Assembly (NCBI GenBank): GCA_937875275.1
Contig: CALNCC010000159.1
Location: forward strand, 1 to 37,231
Reading direction: 5' to 3'
DNA: 37,231 nt
DNA from: an uncultured Dysgonomonas sp.
Lineage (GTDB): Bacteria; Bacteroidota; Bacteroidia; Bacteroidales; Dysgonomonadaceae
The notes under the pieces are model-generated. The model was not told where the DNA came from, ran no database searches, and was given only the letters and a program-made list of their open reading frames with translations. The position numbers were made by a program, and so were the translations under genes. Positions 7,697-15,369 of the stretch are shown one piece after another. Positions within the stretch are counted from its first letter, which is position 1. Each line of letters opens with the position of its first letter.

Positions 7697-8029
7697 ATGG
7701 TTATGAATAATATATTCGAAAAAGGAGCTGTATTAGATCTTCTGCAGCTGGTAGATTATTCCGAAGGAGGAATCATCAGCAAGCAGATTCTGAAAAACAG
7801 CAGTGGAAACATTACGTTGTTTTCGTTCGACAAAGAACAGGGTTTAAGTGAGCACACAGCCCCGTTCGATGCTGTGGTACAGGTGTTAGACGGTGAAGTG
7901 GAAATACGAATAGGCGGGACTCCGCACACACTGAAGAAAGGCGATACGATAATCATGCCTGCAAACGTCTCTCATGCACTATTTGCTGTAGAAAAATTCA
8001 AGATGTTATTAACAATGATAAGAGGTTGA
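7697..8029 (+). CDS. Small cupin-domain protein
   Basis: This is a 110-residue single-domain cupin. Motif 1 is approximated by SEHTAPFDAVVQVLDGEVEI, with one clear His and a downstream Glu/Gly, and motif 2 by KKGDTIIMPANVSHAL with one His. The motif-1 ligands are incomplete compared with metal-binding cupins, so metal binding is possible but not certain. Similar small cupins are often found near hcp in anaerobes. The gene sits 31 bases after hcp and 3 bases before the DUF438 gene and is almost certainly co-transcribed. Its biochemical role in nitrosative stress is unknown. The frame starts with MVM, so the ATG at 7703 is an equally good start. Confidence 0.85.
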   Translation: MVMNNIFEKGAVLDLLQLVDYSEGGIISKQILKNSSGNITLFSFDKEQGLSEHTAPFDAVVQVLDGEVEIRIGGTPHTLKKGDTIIMPANVSHALFAVEKFKMLLTMIRG

Positions 8030-8032
8030 GCT

Positions 8033-9265
8033 ATGAGCGAACTGATAAATAATTCGGCACAAAGGAAGGAGATGCTAAAGCACCTTATCCTACAATTACA
8101 TAAAGGGGAAGCTCCTGATGTGATTAAAGCACGATTGATAAATCTACTCCACAAAGTACCTTACAATGAAGTTGTGCAGGTGGAGCAAGAACTGATTGCT
8201 GAGGGATTACCTGAAGAAGAAATTTTGAGACTCTGCGATATTCACACCGCCGTGTTGGATGGCAGTATTGATTTGTCGGCTCAGAAGAATATTCCTGCCG
8301 GGCATCCTGTGGATACATACAGGAAAGAAAATTTAGAACTGACTAAATCTATCGCTCAAATCAGAGAAATGTTTTCACAACTGGCGAACGTAAACATCGA
8401 TGATTTAAAGAAATACATCATTGGGCTGAAAGCCTTGCTGAACCAAATTTCGGATGTTGATAAGCATTATAGAAGGAAAGAATATCTCTTATTCCCCTTC
8501 CTTGAAAAGCATGGAATAACAGGACCTCCGAAAGTGATGTGGGGCAAGCACGACGAAACACGTCAATTGCTGAAAGCGGCTCACGAAGCCGTCGTTGTGA
8601 ATGGCGATATCACTGTCGACGAACTACGGACGGTTATTGCCTACGTCATCGAACCGGCTTTGTCGGCTATTGAAGGTATGATTATGAAGGAAGAAGAGAT
8701 ACTGCTGCCTATGGCAATGGACACCCTGACACAAGAAGAGTGGTATCAGGCTTATCAGCAAAGTCCCGAAATAGGATTCTGCATCTATGATCCGCAAGAG
8801 AGCTGGAAGCCTGAGGGTGCAACAGTCAGCGAGGTTGAATATTCAAACGGAAGTAATAGGATCGTCCTGCCGACCGGAAGTTTCAGCATTGAAGAATTGG
8901 TTGCTTTTTTCAGTTTCTTGCCAATGGATATTACTTTTGTTGACAAAGACGACAAAGTGAAATTCTTCTCGTTGGGCGAACATCGCATCTTCGACCGTAA
9001 CAGGGCAATAATCGGGCGTGATGTTCAACTGTGCCATCCTCCGGGAAGCGTACATGTAGTGGAGCAGATTTTGTCGGATTTCAAGAGCGGAAAAGAATCT
9101 AAGGCTGCCTTTTGGATCAACTTCAAAGGGATGTTTGTCTACATCGAATACATTGCCCTACGAAACGATAAGGGAGACTATGTTGGTGTTATAGAATGTA
9201 CTCAGGATTTGACAAAATACCGACAATTGGAAGGCGAACAACGTTTATTGTCATATTCAAAATAA
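8033..9265 (+). CDS. DUF438 - hemerythrin HHE - PAS domain protein
   Basis: This 410-residue cytoplasmic protein has three domains. DUF438 is at about residues 8-80, with LHKGEAPDVIKARLINLL as its core. A hemerythrin-like helical bundle (about 95-240) has candidate di-iron ligands His145, Glu150, His160, His173 and Glu220-222. A PAS domain at about 285-405 includes DITFVDKDDKVKFFS and the strongly conserved GRDVQLCHPPGSVHVV with Cys334 and His335. This arrangement is found in anaerobes next to hcp and related genes and suggests sensing or handling of NO, oxygen or redox signals, or iron-centre repair as for the hemerythrin-like RIC proteins. No output domain is present. The stop codon overlaps the start of the next gene by one base (TAATG), indicating translational coupling. 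Confidence 0.87.
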   Translation: MSELINNSAQRKEMLKHLILQLHKGEAPDVIKARLINLLHKVPYNEVVQVEQELIAEGLPEEEILRLCDIHTAVLDGSIDLSAQKNIPAGHPVDTYRKENLELTKSIAQIREMFSQLANVNIDDLKKYIIGLKALLNQISDVDKHYRRKEYLLFPFLEKHGITGPPKVMWGKHDETRQLLKAAHEAVVVNGDITVDELRTVIAYVIEPALSAIEGMIMKEEEILLPMAMDTLTQEEWYQAYQQSPEIGFCIYDPQESWKPEGATVSEVEYSNGSNRIVLPTGSFSIEELVAFFSFLPMDITFVDKDDKVKFFSLGEHRIFDRNRAIIGRDVQLCHPPGSVHVVEQILSDFKSGKESKAAFWINFKGMFVYIEYIALRNDKGDYVGVIECTQDLTKYRQLEGEQRLLSYSK

Positions 9266-9795
9266 TGAAGGACAAAAAAGTGGATATTAATCCGCAAACA
9301 AAAATTGGAGAGATGCTCGATATTTATCCTCAACTGGAGGAAACATTATTAAGTATCTCCCCATCGTTTGCTAAATTGAAGAACCCGATTCTGAGAAAGA
9401 CGGTAGCTCGTGTGGCAACCTTGGGGCAGGTAGCTCAAATGGGCGGAATTTCTATCGGAGGGTTGATTTCTGTTTTGCGAAAGGCGGCAGGTATGAGTGA
9501 TGATGCTCCGTTGGAGAATGAACTGAGTGAAACCATTAATGTAACTCGTCCCGATTGGGTAGATGATGACAACCTTTCTACGACTTTTGACGCCTCGTCA
9601 GTGATTGAAAGCGGAGGCAACCCGATGGCAAGTATCATTGAGAGAGCCGAAAAGCTGGAAGATAGCGAAGTGATGTTGCTGGTTAGTCCTTTCACACCTA
9701 CTCCTATGATCGAACTGCTGACATCCAAAGGTTTTGCCGTTTGGTATGAAGAGAAACAGGCGAAGATATATACTTACATAAAAAAGACAGGTTGA
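9265..9795 (+). CDS. DUF1858-domain protein with DUF2249-like C-terminus
   Basis: I start this 176-residue protein at ATG 9265, because the longer open frame back to 9196 lies entirely within the DUF438 gene. Residues 1-77 match DUF1858, a small helical domain related to the N-terminal ScdA_N domain of iron-sulfur repair (RIC) proteins: TKIGEMLDIYPQLEETLLS, then GQVAQMGGISIGGLISVL. A middle linker is acidic. Residues 115-176 (SEVMLLVSPFTPTPMIELL, FAVWYEEKQ) resemble DUF2249, a TusA-like fold. The pairing with DUF438 and hemerythrin in the preceding gene resembles a split version of multi-domain NO/iron-repair proteins. It is the last gene of the hcp operon and is followed by a hairpin at 9839-9863. 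The function is inferred only. Confidence 0.8.
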   Translation: MKDKKVDINPQTKIGEMLDIYPQLEETLLSISPSFAKLKNPILRKTVARVATLGQVAQMGGISIGGLISVLRKAAGMSDDAPLENELSETINVTRPDWVDDDNLSTTFDASSVIESGGNPMASIIERAEKLEDSEVMLLVSPFTPTPMIELLTSKGFAVWYEEKQAKIYTYIKKTG

Positions 9796-9838
9796 CGTGA
9801 TCGATATAACGTTCAGACGTTGCCCTCGTTACGCAAAA

Positions 9839-9863
9839 GAGGTATCTCGTATTGAGACACCTC
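9839..9863. terminator. Bidirectional hairpin between hcp operon and asnS
   Basis: GAGGTATCTC and GAGACACCTC form a 10-bp stem with one A-C mismatch and a 5-base loop (GTATT). It is followed by a T-rich tract on the plus strand and by TTTTGCG on the minus strand. It sits between convergent gene ends at 9795 and 9898, so it can end both transcripts. Confidence 0.7.
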
Positions 9864-9897
9864 CTTGTTTCTTTCATATTGAGATTGTAAATATGCC

Positions 9898-11295
9898 TTA
9901 GAACTCCGCACTGTTTGGTGTGCGTGGAAAAGGTATTACATCGCGTATATTAGCCATTCCGGTGATGAATAGGATCAATCGTTCGAATCCGAGGCCGAAG
10001 CCCGAATGCGGAGCTGTACCAAACTTGCGGATATCTAAATACCACCATATAGGATCGGTGTTCATGTTCAGCTCTTTTGTGCGATTCAACAACTTATCGT
10101 AGTCTGTCTCACGTTCCGAACCGCCAATGATTTCGCCAATCTTAGGGAAAAGAACATCCATTGCCCTTACAGTCTTACCATCTTCATTCTGTTTCATATA
10201 GAATGATTTGATCTCTTTCGGATAGTCTGTCAGAATAACAGGACATTTAAAATGATTCTCAACCAAATAGCGTTCATGTTCGGACTGAAGGTCGGCACCC
10301 CAGAATACAGGGAACTCAAATTTATGACCACTCTCTTCCAGTATCTTCACGCCTTCGGTATATGTAAGGCGAACGAAGTCGTTTTTAACAACGAATTTCA
10401 AACGTTCGATCAGTTCTTTGTCGAACATCTCGTTTAAGAATGCAATATCATCTTGGCAGTTATCCAATGCATATTGGATTAGATATTTCATAAATTCCTC
10501 TGCCAAATCCATATTATCTATGATGTCGTTGAAGGCTACTTCCGGCTCTATCATCCAAAACTCGGCAAGGTGTCGAGGTGTATTTGAATTTTCGGCACGG
10601 AATGTAGGTCCGAATGTGTAGATACCACCTAACGCCATCGCTCCAAGTTCTCCTTCAAGCTGCCCGGATACGGTCAGGTTTGTTTGACCACCAAAGAAAT
10701 CTTCGGTATAGTCGATTGCTCCCGTTTCGGTGCGAGGTAGATTGTTTTGATCTAAGGTTGTAACCTGAAACATCGATCCAGCCCCTTCTGCATCAGATGC
10801 AGTAATGATAGGCGTATGGAAATAATAAAACCCTTTGTCGTTGAAGAATTTGTGTATAGCATATGCCATATTATGACGAATGCGGAATATAGCACCAAAG
10901 GTATTGGTGCGAGGTCGCAAATAAGCTATCTCACGTAAAAATTCTAAAGAATGACCTTTCTTCTGGAGGGGGTATGTTTCGGGATCAGCAGTACCATATA
11001 TTTCTATTGTGTCGGCTTGTATTTCACAGGTCTGACCTTTTCCTTGCGATTCTACCAAGGTTCCTACTACATGGATACATGCTCCTGTTGTTATCGGCTT
11101 GAAAAATTCTGCTCCGAATTTTTCTGTGTCAGCTACTATCTGGATATTTTTAACTGTTGATCCGTCATTCAGGTGAACGAAATTGACATATTTATTCCCT
11201 CTGATAGTTCTAACCCATCCTTTAACGTCAACGCTTCGGTTAAACTCCTTGCTGGCAAGGAGATCAGCAATTCTACTTCTTCTAATTGCACTCAT
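9898..11295 (-). CDS. asnS: Asparagine-tRNA ligase
   Basis: This 465-residue class II aminoacyl-tRNA synthetase charges tRNA(Asn) with asparagine. Residues 17-110 form the OB-fold anticodon-binding domain (VKGWVRTIRGNKYVNFVHLNDGS by position 24 onward). The catalytic core follows, with motif 2 in FRAENSNTPRHLAEFWMIEPE and motif 3 in SGFGLGFERLILFITG near the C-terminus. The AsnRS family is distinguished from AspRS by this short architecture without the bacterial AspRS GAD insertion. Having AsnRS means the organism need not rely on transamidation for Asn-tRNA. The gene is 32 bases downstream of the pseudouridine synthase gene and probably shares its transcript. Confidence 0.95.
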   Translation of the reverse strand: MSAIRRSRIADLLASKEFNRSVDVKGWVRTIRGNKYVNFVHLNDGSTVKNIQIVADTEKFGAEFFKPITTGACIHVVGTLVESQGKGQTCEIQADTIEIYGTADPETYPLQKKGHSLEFLREIAYLRPRTNTFGAIFRIRHNMAYAIHKFFNDKGFYYFHTPIITASDAEGAGSMFQVTTLDQNNLPRTETGAIDYTEDFFGGQTNLTVSGQLEGELGAMALGGIYTFGPTFRAENSNTPRHLAEFWMIEPEVAFNDIIDNMDLAEEFMKYLIQYALDNCQDDIAFLNEMFDKELIERLKFVVKNDFVRLTYTEGVKILEESGHKFEFPVFWGADLQSEHERYLVENHFKCPVILTDYPKEIKSFYMKQNEDGKTVRAMDVLFPKIGEIIGGSERETDYDKLLNRTKELNMNTDPIWWYLDIRKFGTAPHSGFGLGFERLILFITGMANIRDVIPFPRTPNSAEF

Positions 11296-11327
11296 TTGTT
11301 CTTCTAATTTCCAGATTAAATATATTT

Positions 11328-12689
11328 TTATTCAAAAGCTCCCATACGAAGCATGTTTACTTCTTTTTCTGACAGGTATCTCCATTTGCCTCTCAATACA
11401 TTTTTCTTTGTCAGTCCGGCAAAGTATACGCGGTCAAGTTTTACTACATGATAGCCCAATTTTTCGAATATACGGCGTACAATTCTGTTACGTCCCGAAT
11501 GGATTTCGATTCCTATCACATTCAATACTTCTTCGGATTGGTATGCGATAGAATCTGCATGAATTTCTCCGTCTTCGAGTTCGACACCGTCAGCTATGGT
11601 TTGCATATCTTCTATTGTAACATCCTTGTCGAGTGTTACCTGATATATTTTCTTCTTCATAAATTTCGGGTGAGTAAGCTTCGACGCTAAATCTCCGTCA
11701 TTTGTAAGAAGCAATACACCTGTCGTATTTCTGTCGAGTCGTCCTACAGGGTAGATGCGTTCCGGACAAGCATTCTTTACGAGATCCATAACAGTAAGTC
11801 TGTTTTCTGGATCATCAGATGTTGTAACACAATTCTTCGGTTTGTTGAGTAGTACGTACACCTTGCTTTCAAGTCTTACCGGCTGATCGCGGAATGTAAC
11901 TAAATCGCCACGTTTAACTTTAACTCCAAGTTCGGTTACAACCTCATCGTTAACCTTTACAATACCCGAAGTTATATAGCCATCAGCCTCGCGACGAGAA
12001 CAAACTCCGGCATTCGCCAAATATTTATTCAGTCTTATAGGTGTATTAGGGTCGATGTTTTCTTTATATTTTACAGGTTTTACGAGACGCTTAATGCCGC
12101 CTCCGATACCTCCACCTCCGGCAGGTCTTCTGTTTTGTTGACCATAATTACTGCTTCCCCCTCGGTTGTTGTTATATCCTCCCTGGTTTCCGCCGCGTCT
12201 TTCATATCCGTCTCTGTTCGAGTTAAAGCTGTTATAGCTTCTTTCACCACTTCTTTCGCCGCGATCATAGCCTCCGCCACGGTTGTAGCTTCTTTCTCCA
12301 CGATCGAAGTTTCTGTCGTTTCCTCTATCATTACGATCATAGCTTCTTTCACCGCGATCGTAACTTCCTCCACGATCAAAGCTTCTGTCGTTACGGTTAT
12401 ATTCTCCTCTATCGCTACGGTCGTTTCTGTCGCCGTAGTTTGATTGACGATAGCCGCCTCTGTTGTAGTCTCCACCATCGCGGTTGCTGCTATCAGAGTA
12501 TCGGTTGCTTGGTTGCTTATAGTCGCTGTTAGAGTCTCTATAAGGGTTTTTGTCGTTGTCCGGGTTGTCTCCGCCTATGCTGTATGATTGTTTCTTGATA
12601 TCACCAACACGCATGCGCTTTCTTTTTGGTGCAGTACCATCATCTTCGGGTCCTCTTTGGGTACTGTCGTCGAAATTGTTGACTGTCAT
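11328..12689 (-). CDS. rluB: RluB/RsuA-family pseudouridine synthase with Arg/Gly-rich N-terminal tail
   Basis: This 453-residue protein has an S4 RNA-binding domain (about 218-265, beginning IRLNKYLANAGVCSRREADG) and an RsuA/RluB catalytic domain with YPVGRLDRNTTGVLLL around catalytic Asp319. It isomerises uridine to pseudouridine in rRNA; the target by analogy with RluB would be 23S U2605, but RluF/RluE-type specificity cannot be excluded. The unusual part is residues 30-200, a low-complexity tail of Asp, Arg, Gly, Asn and Tyr resembling RGG boxes of RNA-binding proteins. Such tails are common on Bacteroidetes homologues. The tail is encoded by imperfect short repeats at 12099-12503. Residues 22-28 (KRKRMRV) form a separate basic patch. 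Confidence 0.9.
   Translation of the reverse strand: MTVNNFDDSTQRGPEDDGTAPKRKRMRVGDIKKQSYSIGGDNPDNDKNPYRDSNSDYKQPSNRYSDSSNRDGGDYNRGGYRQSNYGDRNDRSDRGEYNRNDRSFDRGGSYDRGERSYDRNDRGNDRNFDRGERSYNRGGGYDRGERSGERSYNSFNSNRDGYERRGGNQGGYNNNRGGSSNYGQQNRRPAGGGGIGGGIKRLVKPVKYKENIDPNTPIRLNKYLANAGVCSRREADGYITSGIVKVNDEVVTELGVKVKRGDLVTFRDQPVRLESKVYVLLNKPKNCVTTSDDPENRLTVMDLVKNACPERIYPVGRLDRNTTGVLLLTNDGDLASKLTHPKFMKKKIYQVTLDKDVTIEDMQTIADGVELEDGEIHADSIAYQSEEVLNVIGIEIHSGRNRIVRRIFEKLGYHVVKLDRVYFAGLTKKNVLRGKWRYLSEKEVNMLRMGAFE
12099..12503 (-). repeat. Imperfect repeats encoding the RGG-like tail
   Basis: These bases encode residues 63-197 of the pseudouridine synthase. The units are variations on YDRGERSYDRNDRG, SYNRGGGYDRGERS and NRGGYRQSNYGDRNDRS. 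On the opposite strand and in other frames this makes long Thr/Val/Glu-rich open frames that are artefacts. Repeat structure of this kind can change length by slippage. Confidence 0.8.
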
Positions 12690-12774
12690 AATAATTGTCC
12701 TTTCGTTAAAAATGTAAATAGATCTGTCTTGATTGGCCTCACGGTCAGTTGTCTAATAGGGTTTGCCTTTTATT

Positions 12775-14118
12775 TTATATTCCAGTATAAGTTGTCGGAG
12801 TTATTTTTCTTAGCTCTTCCTTTATTGCTTCGGACACGTTCAGGTTGTTAATAAAGTTTTTTATAGATTTTTCTGTTATTGCTTCATTGGTTCGCGTAAG
12901 AGCTTTTAGGGCTTCATAGGGTTTCGGATAACCCTCGCGACGGAGGATGGTTTGGATACCTTCGGCTACAACAGCCCAGTTGTTTTCCAAATCGCGGTCT
13001 ATGGCATCTTTGTTCAGTAATAGTTTTTCCAATCCCTTGAGCATGCTCTGAATGGCTATAACTATATGACCGAATGGTGTTCCTACGTTGCGAAGTACGG
13101 TCGAGTCAGTCAAGTCTCTCTGCAATCGGGATATAGGTAGCTTAGATGCTAAATGCTCTAATATGGCATTCGCGATGCCTAGATTACCTTCCGCATTTTC
13201 GAAGTCGATAGGGTTTACCTTGTGCGGCATAGCCGATGAACCTATTTCTCCTTCTTTGATTTTTTGCTTGAAGTATTCCATCGAAATGTATTGCCATACA
13301 TCCTTGTTGAGGTCAAGCATTATTGTATTGATACGTTTCAATCCGTCGAATAGCGCAGCCAGATTGTCGTAGTTTGATATTTGAGTTGTATATTCCTCAC
13401 GCACCAAGCCCAATTGTTCTGCAACGAATTTGTTTCCGAATGCTTTCCAGTCAAAGTCGGGGTACGCTACCTTGTGTGCATTGTAGTTTCCTGTTGCACC
13501 ACCAAATTTGGCTGATTGAGGTATAGATTTCAGCAACATTAATTGTCCTTGCAGACGAGTAACGAATACCATTATTTCTTTACCGAGACGAGTCGGAGAA
13601 GCCGGCTGACCATGAGTCTTAGCCAACATTGATACTGATTCCCAGCTCTCGGCTCTTTGAGATAAGATGGCAACCAGTTCGTCGATCATCGGATAGTAGA
13701 CTTCATCCAAAGCATCTTTTATCGATAGCGGAATGGAAGTGTTATTTATGTCCTGAGATGTTAGTCCGAAATGGATAAACTCTTTGTAATCTTGAAGTTT
13801 AAGCGCGTCAAATTTTTCCTTCAAAAAATATTCAACGGCTTTGACATCGTGATTTGTTGTTTTCTCTATATTCTTTATATATAAAGCATCTTCTTCAGAA
13901 AACTCATTGACGATGTCGCGCAATGCAGTATATATATTCTTGTCAATGTTTTTGAGTTGAGGTAGCGGCAGCTCGCAAAGAGCAATAAAGTATTCAACCT
14001 CGACTAATACTCTGTATTTTATAAGTGCAAATTCGGAAAAATAATCAGACAATTTCTCCGTCTTATTTCTGTAACGTCCATCAATAGGTGAAATGGATGT
14101 TAAAGGAGATAATTTCAT
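12775..14118 (-). CDS. purB: Adenylosuccinate lyase
   Basis: This 447-residue enzyme of the fumarase/aspartase superfamily cleaves SAICAR and adenylosuccinate in purine synthesis, releasing fumarate both times. The family signature GSSAMPHKVNPIDFENAEGN is present near residue 290, with the catalytic Ser in the flexible loop. TTNHDVKAVEYFLKE near residue 87 and FGLTSQDINNT near 118 hold the other conserved active-site blocks, including the TSxD motif. Length and motifs fit the E. coli-type PurB. The start ATG at 14118 lies about 80 bases downstream of a TACCTTTG promoter box, so this gene probably starts a transcript that may continue into the pseudouridine synthase gene and asnS. Confidence 0.95.
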   Translation of the reverse strand: MKLSPLTSISPIDGRYRNKTEKLSDYFSEFALIKYRVLVEVEYFIALCELPLPQLKNIDKNIYTALRDIVNEFSEEDALYIKNIEKTTNHDVKAVEYFLKEKFDALKLQDYKEFIHFGLTSQDINNTSIPLSIKDALDEVYYPMIDELVAILSQRAESWESVSMLAKTHGQPASPTRLGKEIMVFVTRLQGQLMLLKSIPQSAKFGGATGNYNAHKVAYPDFDWKAFGNKFVAEQLGLVREEYTTQISNYDNLAALFDGLKRINTIMLDLNKDVWQYISMEYFKQKIKEGEIGSSAMPHKVNPIDFENAEGNLGIANAILEHLASKLPISRLQRDLTDSTVLRNVGTPFGHIVIAIQSMLKGLEKLLLNKDAIDRDLENNWAVVAEGIQTILRREGYPKPYEALKALTRTNEAITEKSIKNFINNLNVSEAIKEELRKITPTTYTGI

Positions 14119-14197
14119 AACCTTAAAGTAAATATGTTATTTTTTTTCTTTGAGTTTTGTTGTTCAGATATCCCTATCTAAAATCAATCAAGGGAGA

Positions 14198-14205
14198 CAA
14201 AGGTA
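14198..14205 (-). promoter_or_regulatory. -7 box of the purB promoter
   Basis: On the minus strand the sequence is TACCTTTG, a full match to TAnnTTTG. A near-match to the -33 element (TTTC) lies 20 bases upstream at 14226-14229. The predicted start of transcription is near 14194, about 75 bases before the purB ATG. Confidence 0.55.
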
Positions 14206-14226
14206 CTATATTATTATGATATAGAG

Positions 14227-14244
14227 AAAGATTGGGCAATCTTT
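14227..14244 (-). terminator. Short hairpin after the DegT aminotransferase gene
   Basis: AAAGATT and AATCTTT form a 7-bp stem around a four-base loop, followed on the minus strand by a T-rich run (TCTCTATAT). It is 13 bases past the stop codon of the aminotransferase gene and is a weak candidate terminator. On the plus strand it is followed by a better T-run, but no plus-strand gene ends here. Confidence 0.45.
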
Positions 14245-14256
14245 TTTAACTGTATA

Positions 14257-15369
14257 TTAAGCGTGTTTCCACAAATTTACAGTATCGACTATTTTTGCTA
14301 TATCAGATTGGGGTAGAGTCGGATATATAGGTAGGCTCAATATCTCGTTCTGAACGTGTTCTGCTACCGGCAGACTGATGTTTCTATACTCTCTATATGC
14401 TGCTTGTCGATGTATGGAAATCGGGTAATGAATCTGTGTCGATATTCCGTTTTTTGACAGGTGGTTTTGTAGCGATTCTCGATCTTTTGTGCGGATCACG
14501 AACTGATGAAAAACATGTGTATCGTAATTTTCTACGAGAGGTGTTATTATTTCTTTGTTATCAATACCCGATATGTATTGTTGAGCGATGCTTCTGCGCA
14601 AACGATTGTCTTCGTCTAAGTATTGTAGTCTGACAGACAACAATGCGGCCTGCATTTCGTCTAAGCGTGAATTAAATCCTTTATCGGTGTGTCTGTATTT
14701 TTCTTCTTGTCCATAATTGGAGAGTTTTGCAATCATCCGATACAACTGCTCATCGTTTGTCGTTACGGCTCCGGCGTCTCCCAATGCGCCAAGATTCTTT
14801 ACCGGGTAGAAGCTGAATGCCGCTGCATCTGCTAAGCTGCCCGCTTTCTTGCCATCCAATTTAGCCCCGTGTGCTTGTGCTGCATCTTCGATAAGTAGCA
14901 GTCCGTGCTCTTCGCAGATGTTACGCAAATCAGTCATCGGAGCTATTTGTCCATATAGGTGTACAGCAATGATGGCTTTCGTCTTGTTAGATATCAGTCG
15001 CTCTACACTTTGCGGATCGACATTGAATGTTGAGGCGTCTATATCGGTAAAGATCGGCTTAAGATTTGTCGCAGAAACGGCGAGTGCTGTCGCAATAAAG
15101 GTGTTTGTAGGAAGGATGATTTCGTCCCCGTCATTCAGTTGCCCTAAGTGTTTGTATGCTTCGAGAATCAAGCGGATGGAGTCGAGTCCGTTTCCTGTTC
15201 CTACACAGTGTTTCACCCCACAATAAGATGCAAACATCCGCTCAAACATTTTTTTCTCCTCCCCTAAAATGAACCACCCGGAGTCAATAACTCTGCATGC
15301 AACGTCTTTCAATTCGTCTGCATATTTGTGGGTTTCAGCTTTCAGATCGAAGAATGGAATTTGTTTCAT
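14257..15369 (-). CDS. DegT/DnrJ/EryC1/StrS-family sugar aminotransferase
   Basis: This 370-residue PLP enzyme of the sugar aminotransferase family transfers an amino group to a nucleotide-linked keto-sugar during surface polysaccharide or glycan synthesis. Visible features are the early GTGNGLDSIRLIL phosphate-binding block, IEDAAQAHGAK with the Asp that contacts the cofactor (about 162), and AFSFYPVKNLGALGDAGAV with the Schiff-base Lys191. Length and motifs fit the FdtB/QdtB/WecE-like group; the sugar substrate cannot be told from the sequence. Its start overlaps the recN stop by four bases (ATGA type), so it is translationally coupled to recN, an unusual partner. No other glycan genes are adjacent. 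Confidence 0.88.
   Translation of the reverse strand: MKQIPFFDLKAETHKYADELKDVACRVIDSGWFILGEEKKMFERMFASYCGVKHCVGTGNGLDSIRLILEAYKHLGQLNDGDEIILPTNTFIATALAVSATNLKPIFTDIDASTFNVDPQSVERLISNKTKAIIAVHLYGQIAPMTDLRNICEEHGLLLIEDAAQAHGAKLDGKKAGSLADAAAFSFYPVKNLGALGDAGAVTTNDEQLYRMIAKLSNYGQEEKYRHTDKGFNSRLDEMQAALLSVRLQYLDEDNRLRRSIAQQYISGIDNKEIITPLVENYDTHVFHQFVIRTKDRESLQNHLSKNGISTQIHYPISIHRQAAYREYRNISLPVAEHVQNEILSLPIYPTLPQSDIAKIVDTVNLWKHA

Noticed and set aside
12080..12478. Long Thr/Glu/Val-rich frame and its opposite-strand Ser/Val-rich counterpart
   Set aside because: Both are frame shadows of the repetitive Arg/Gly tail of the pseudouridine synthase.
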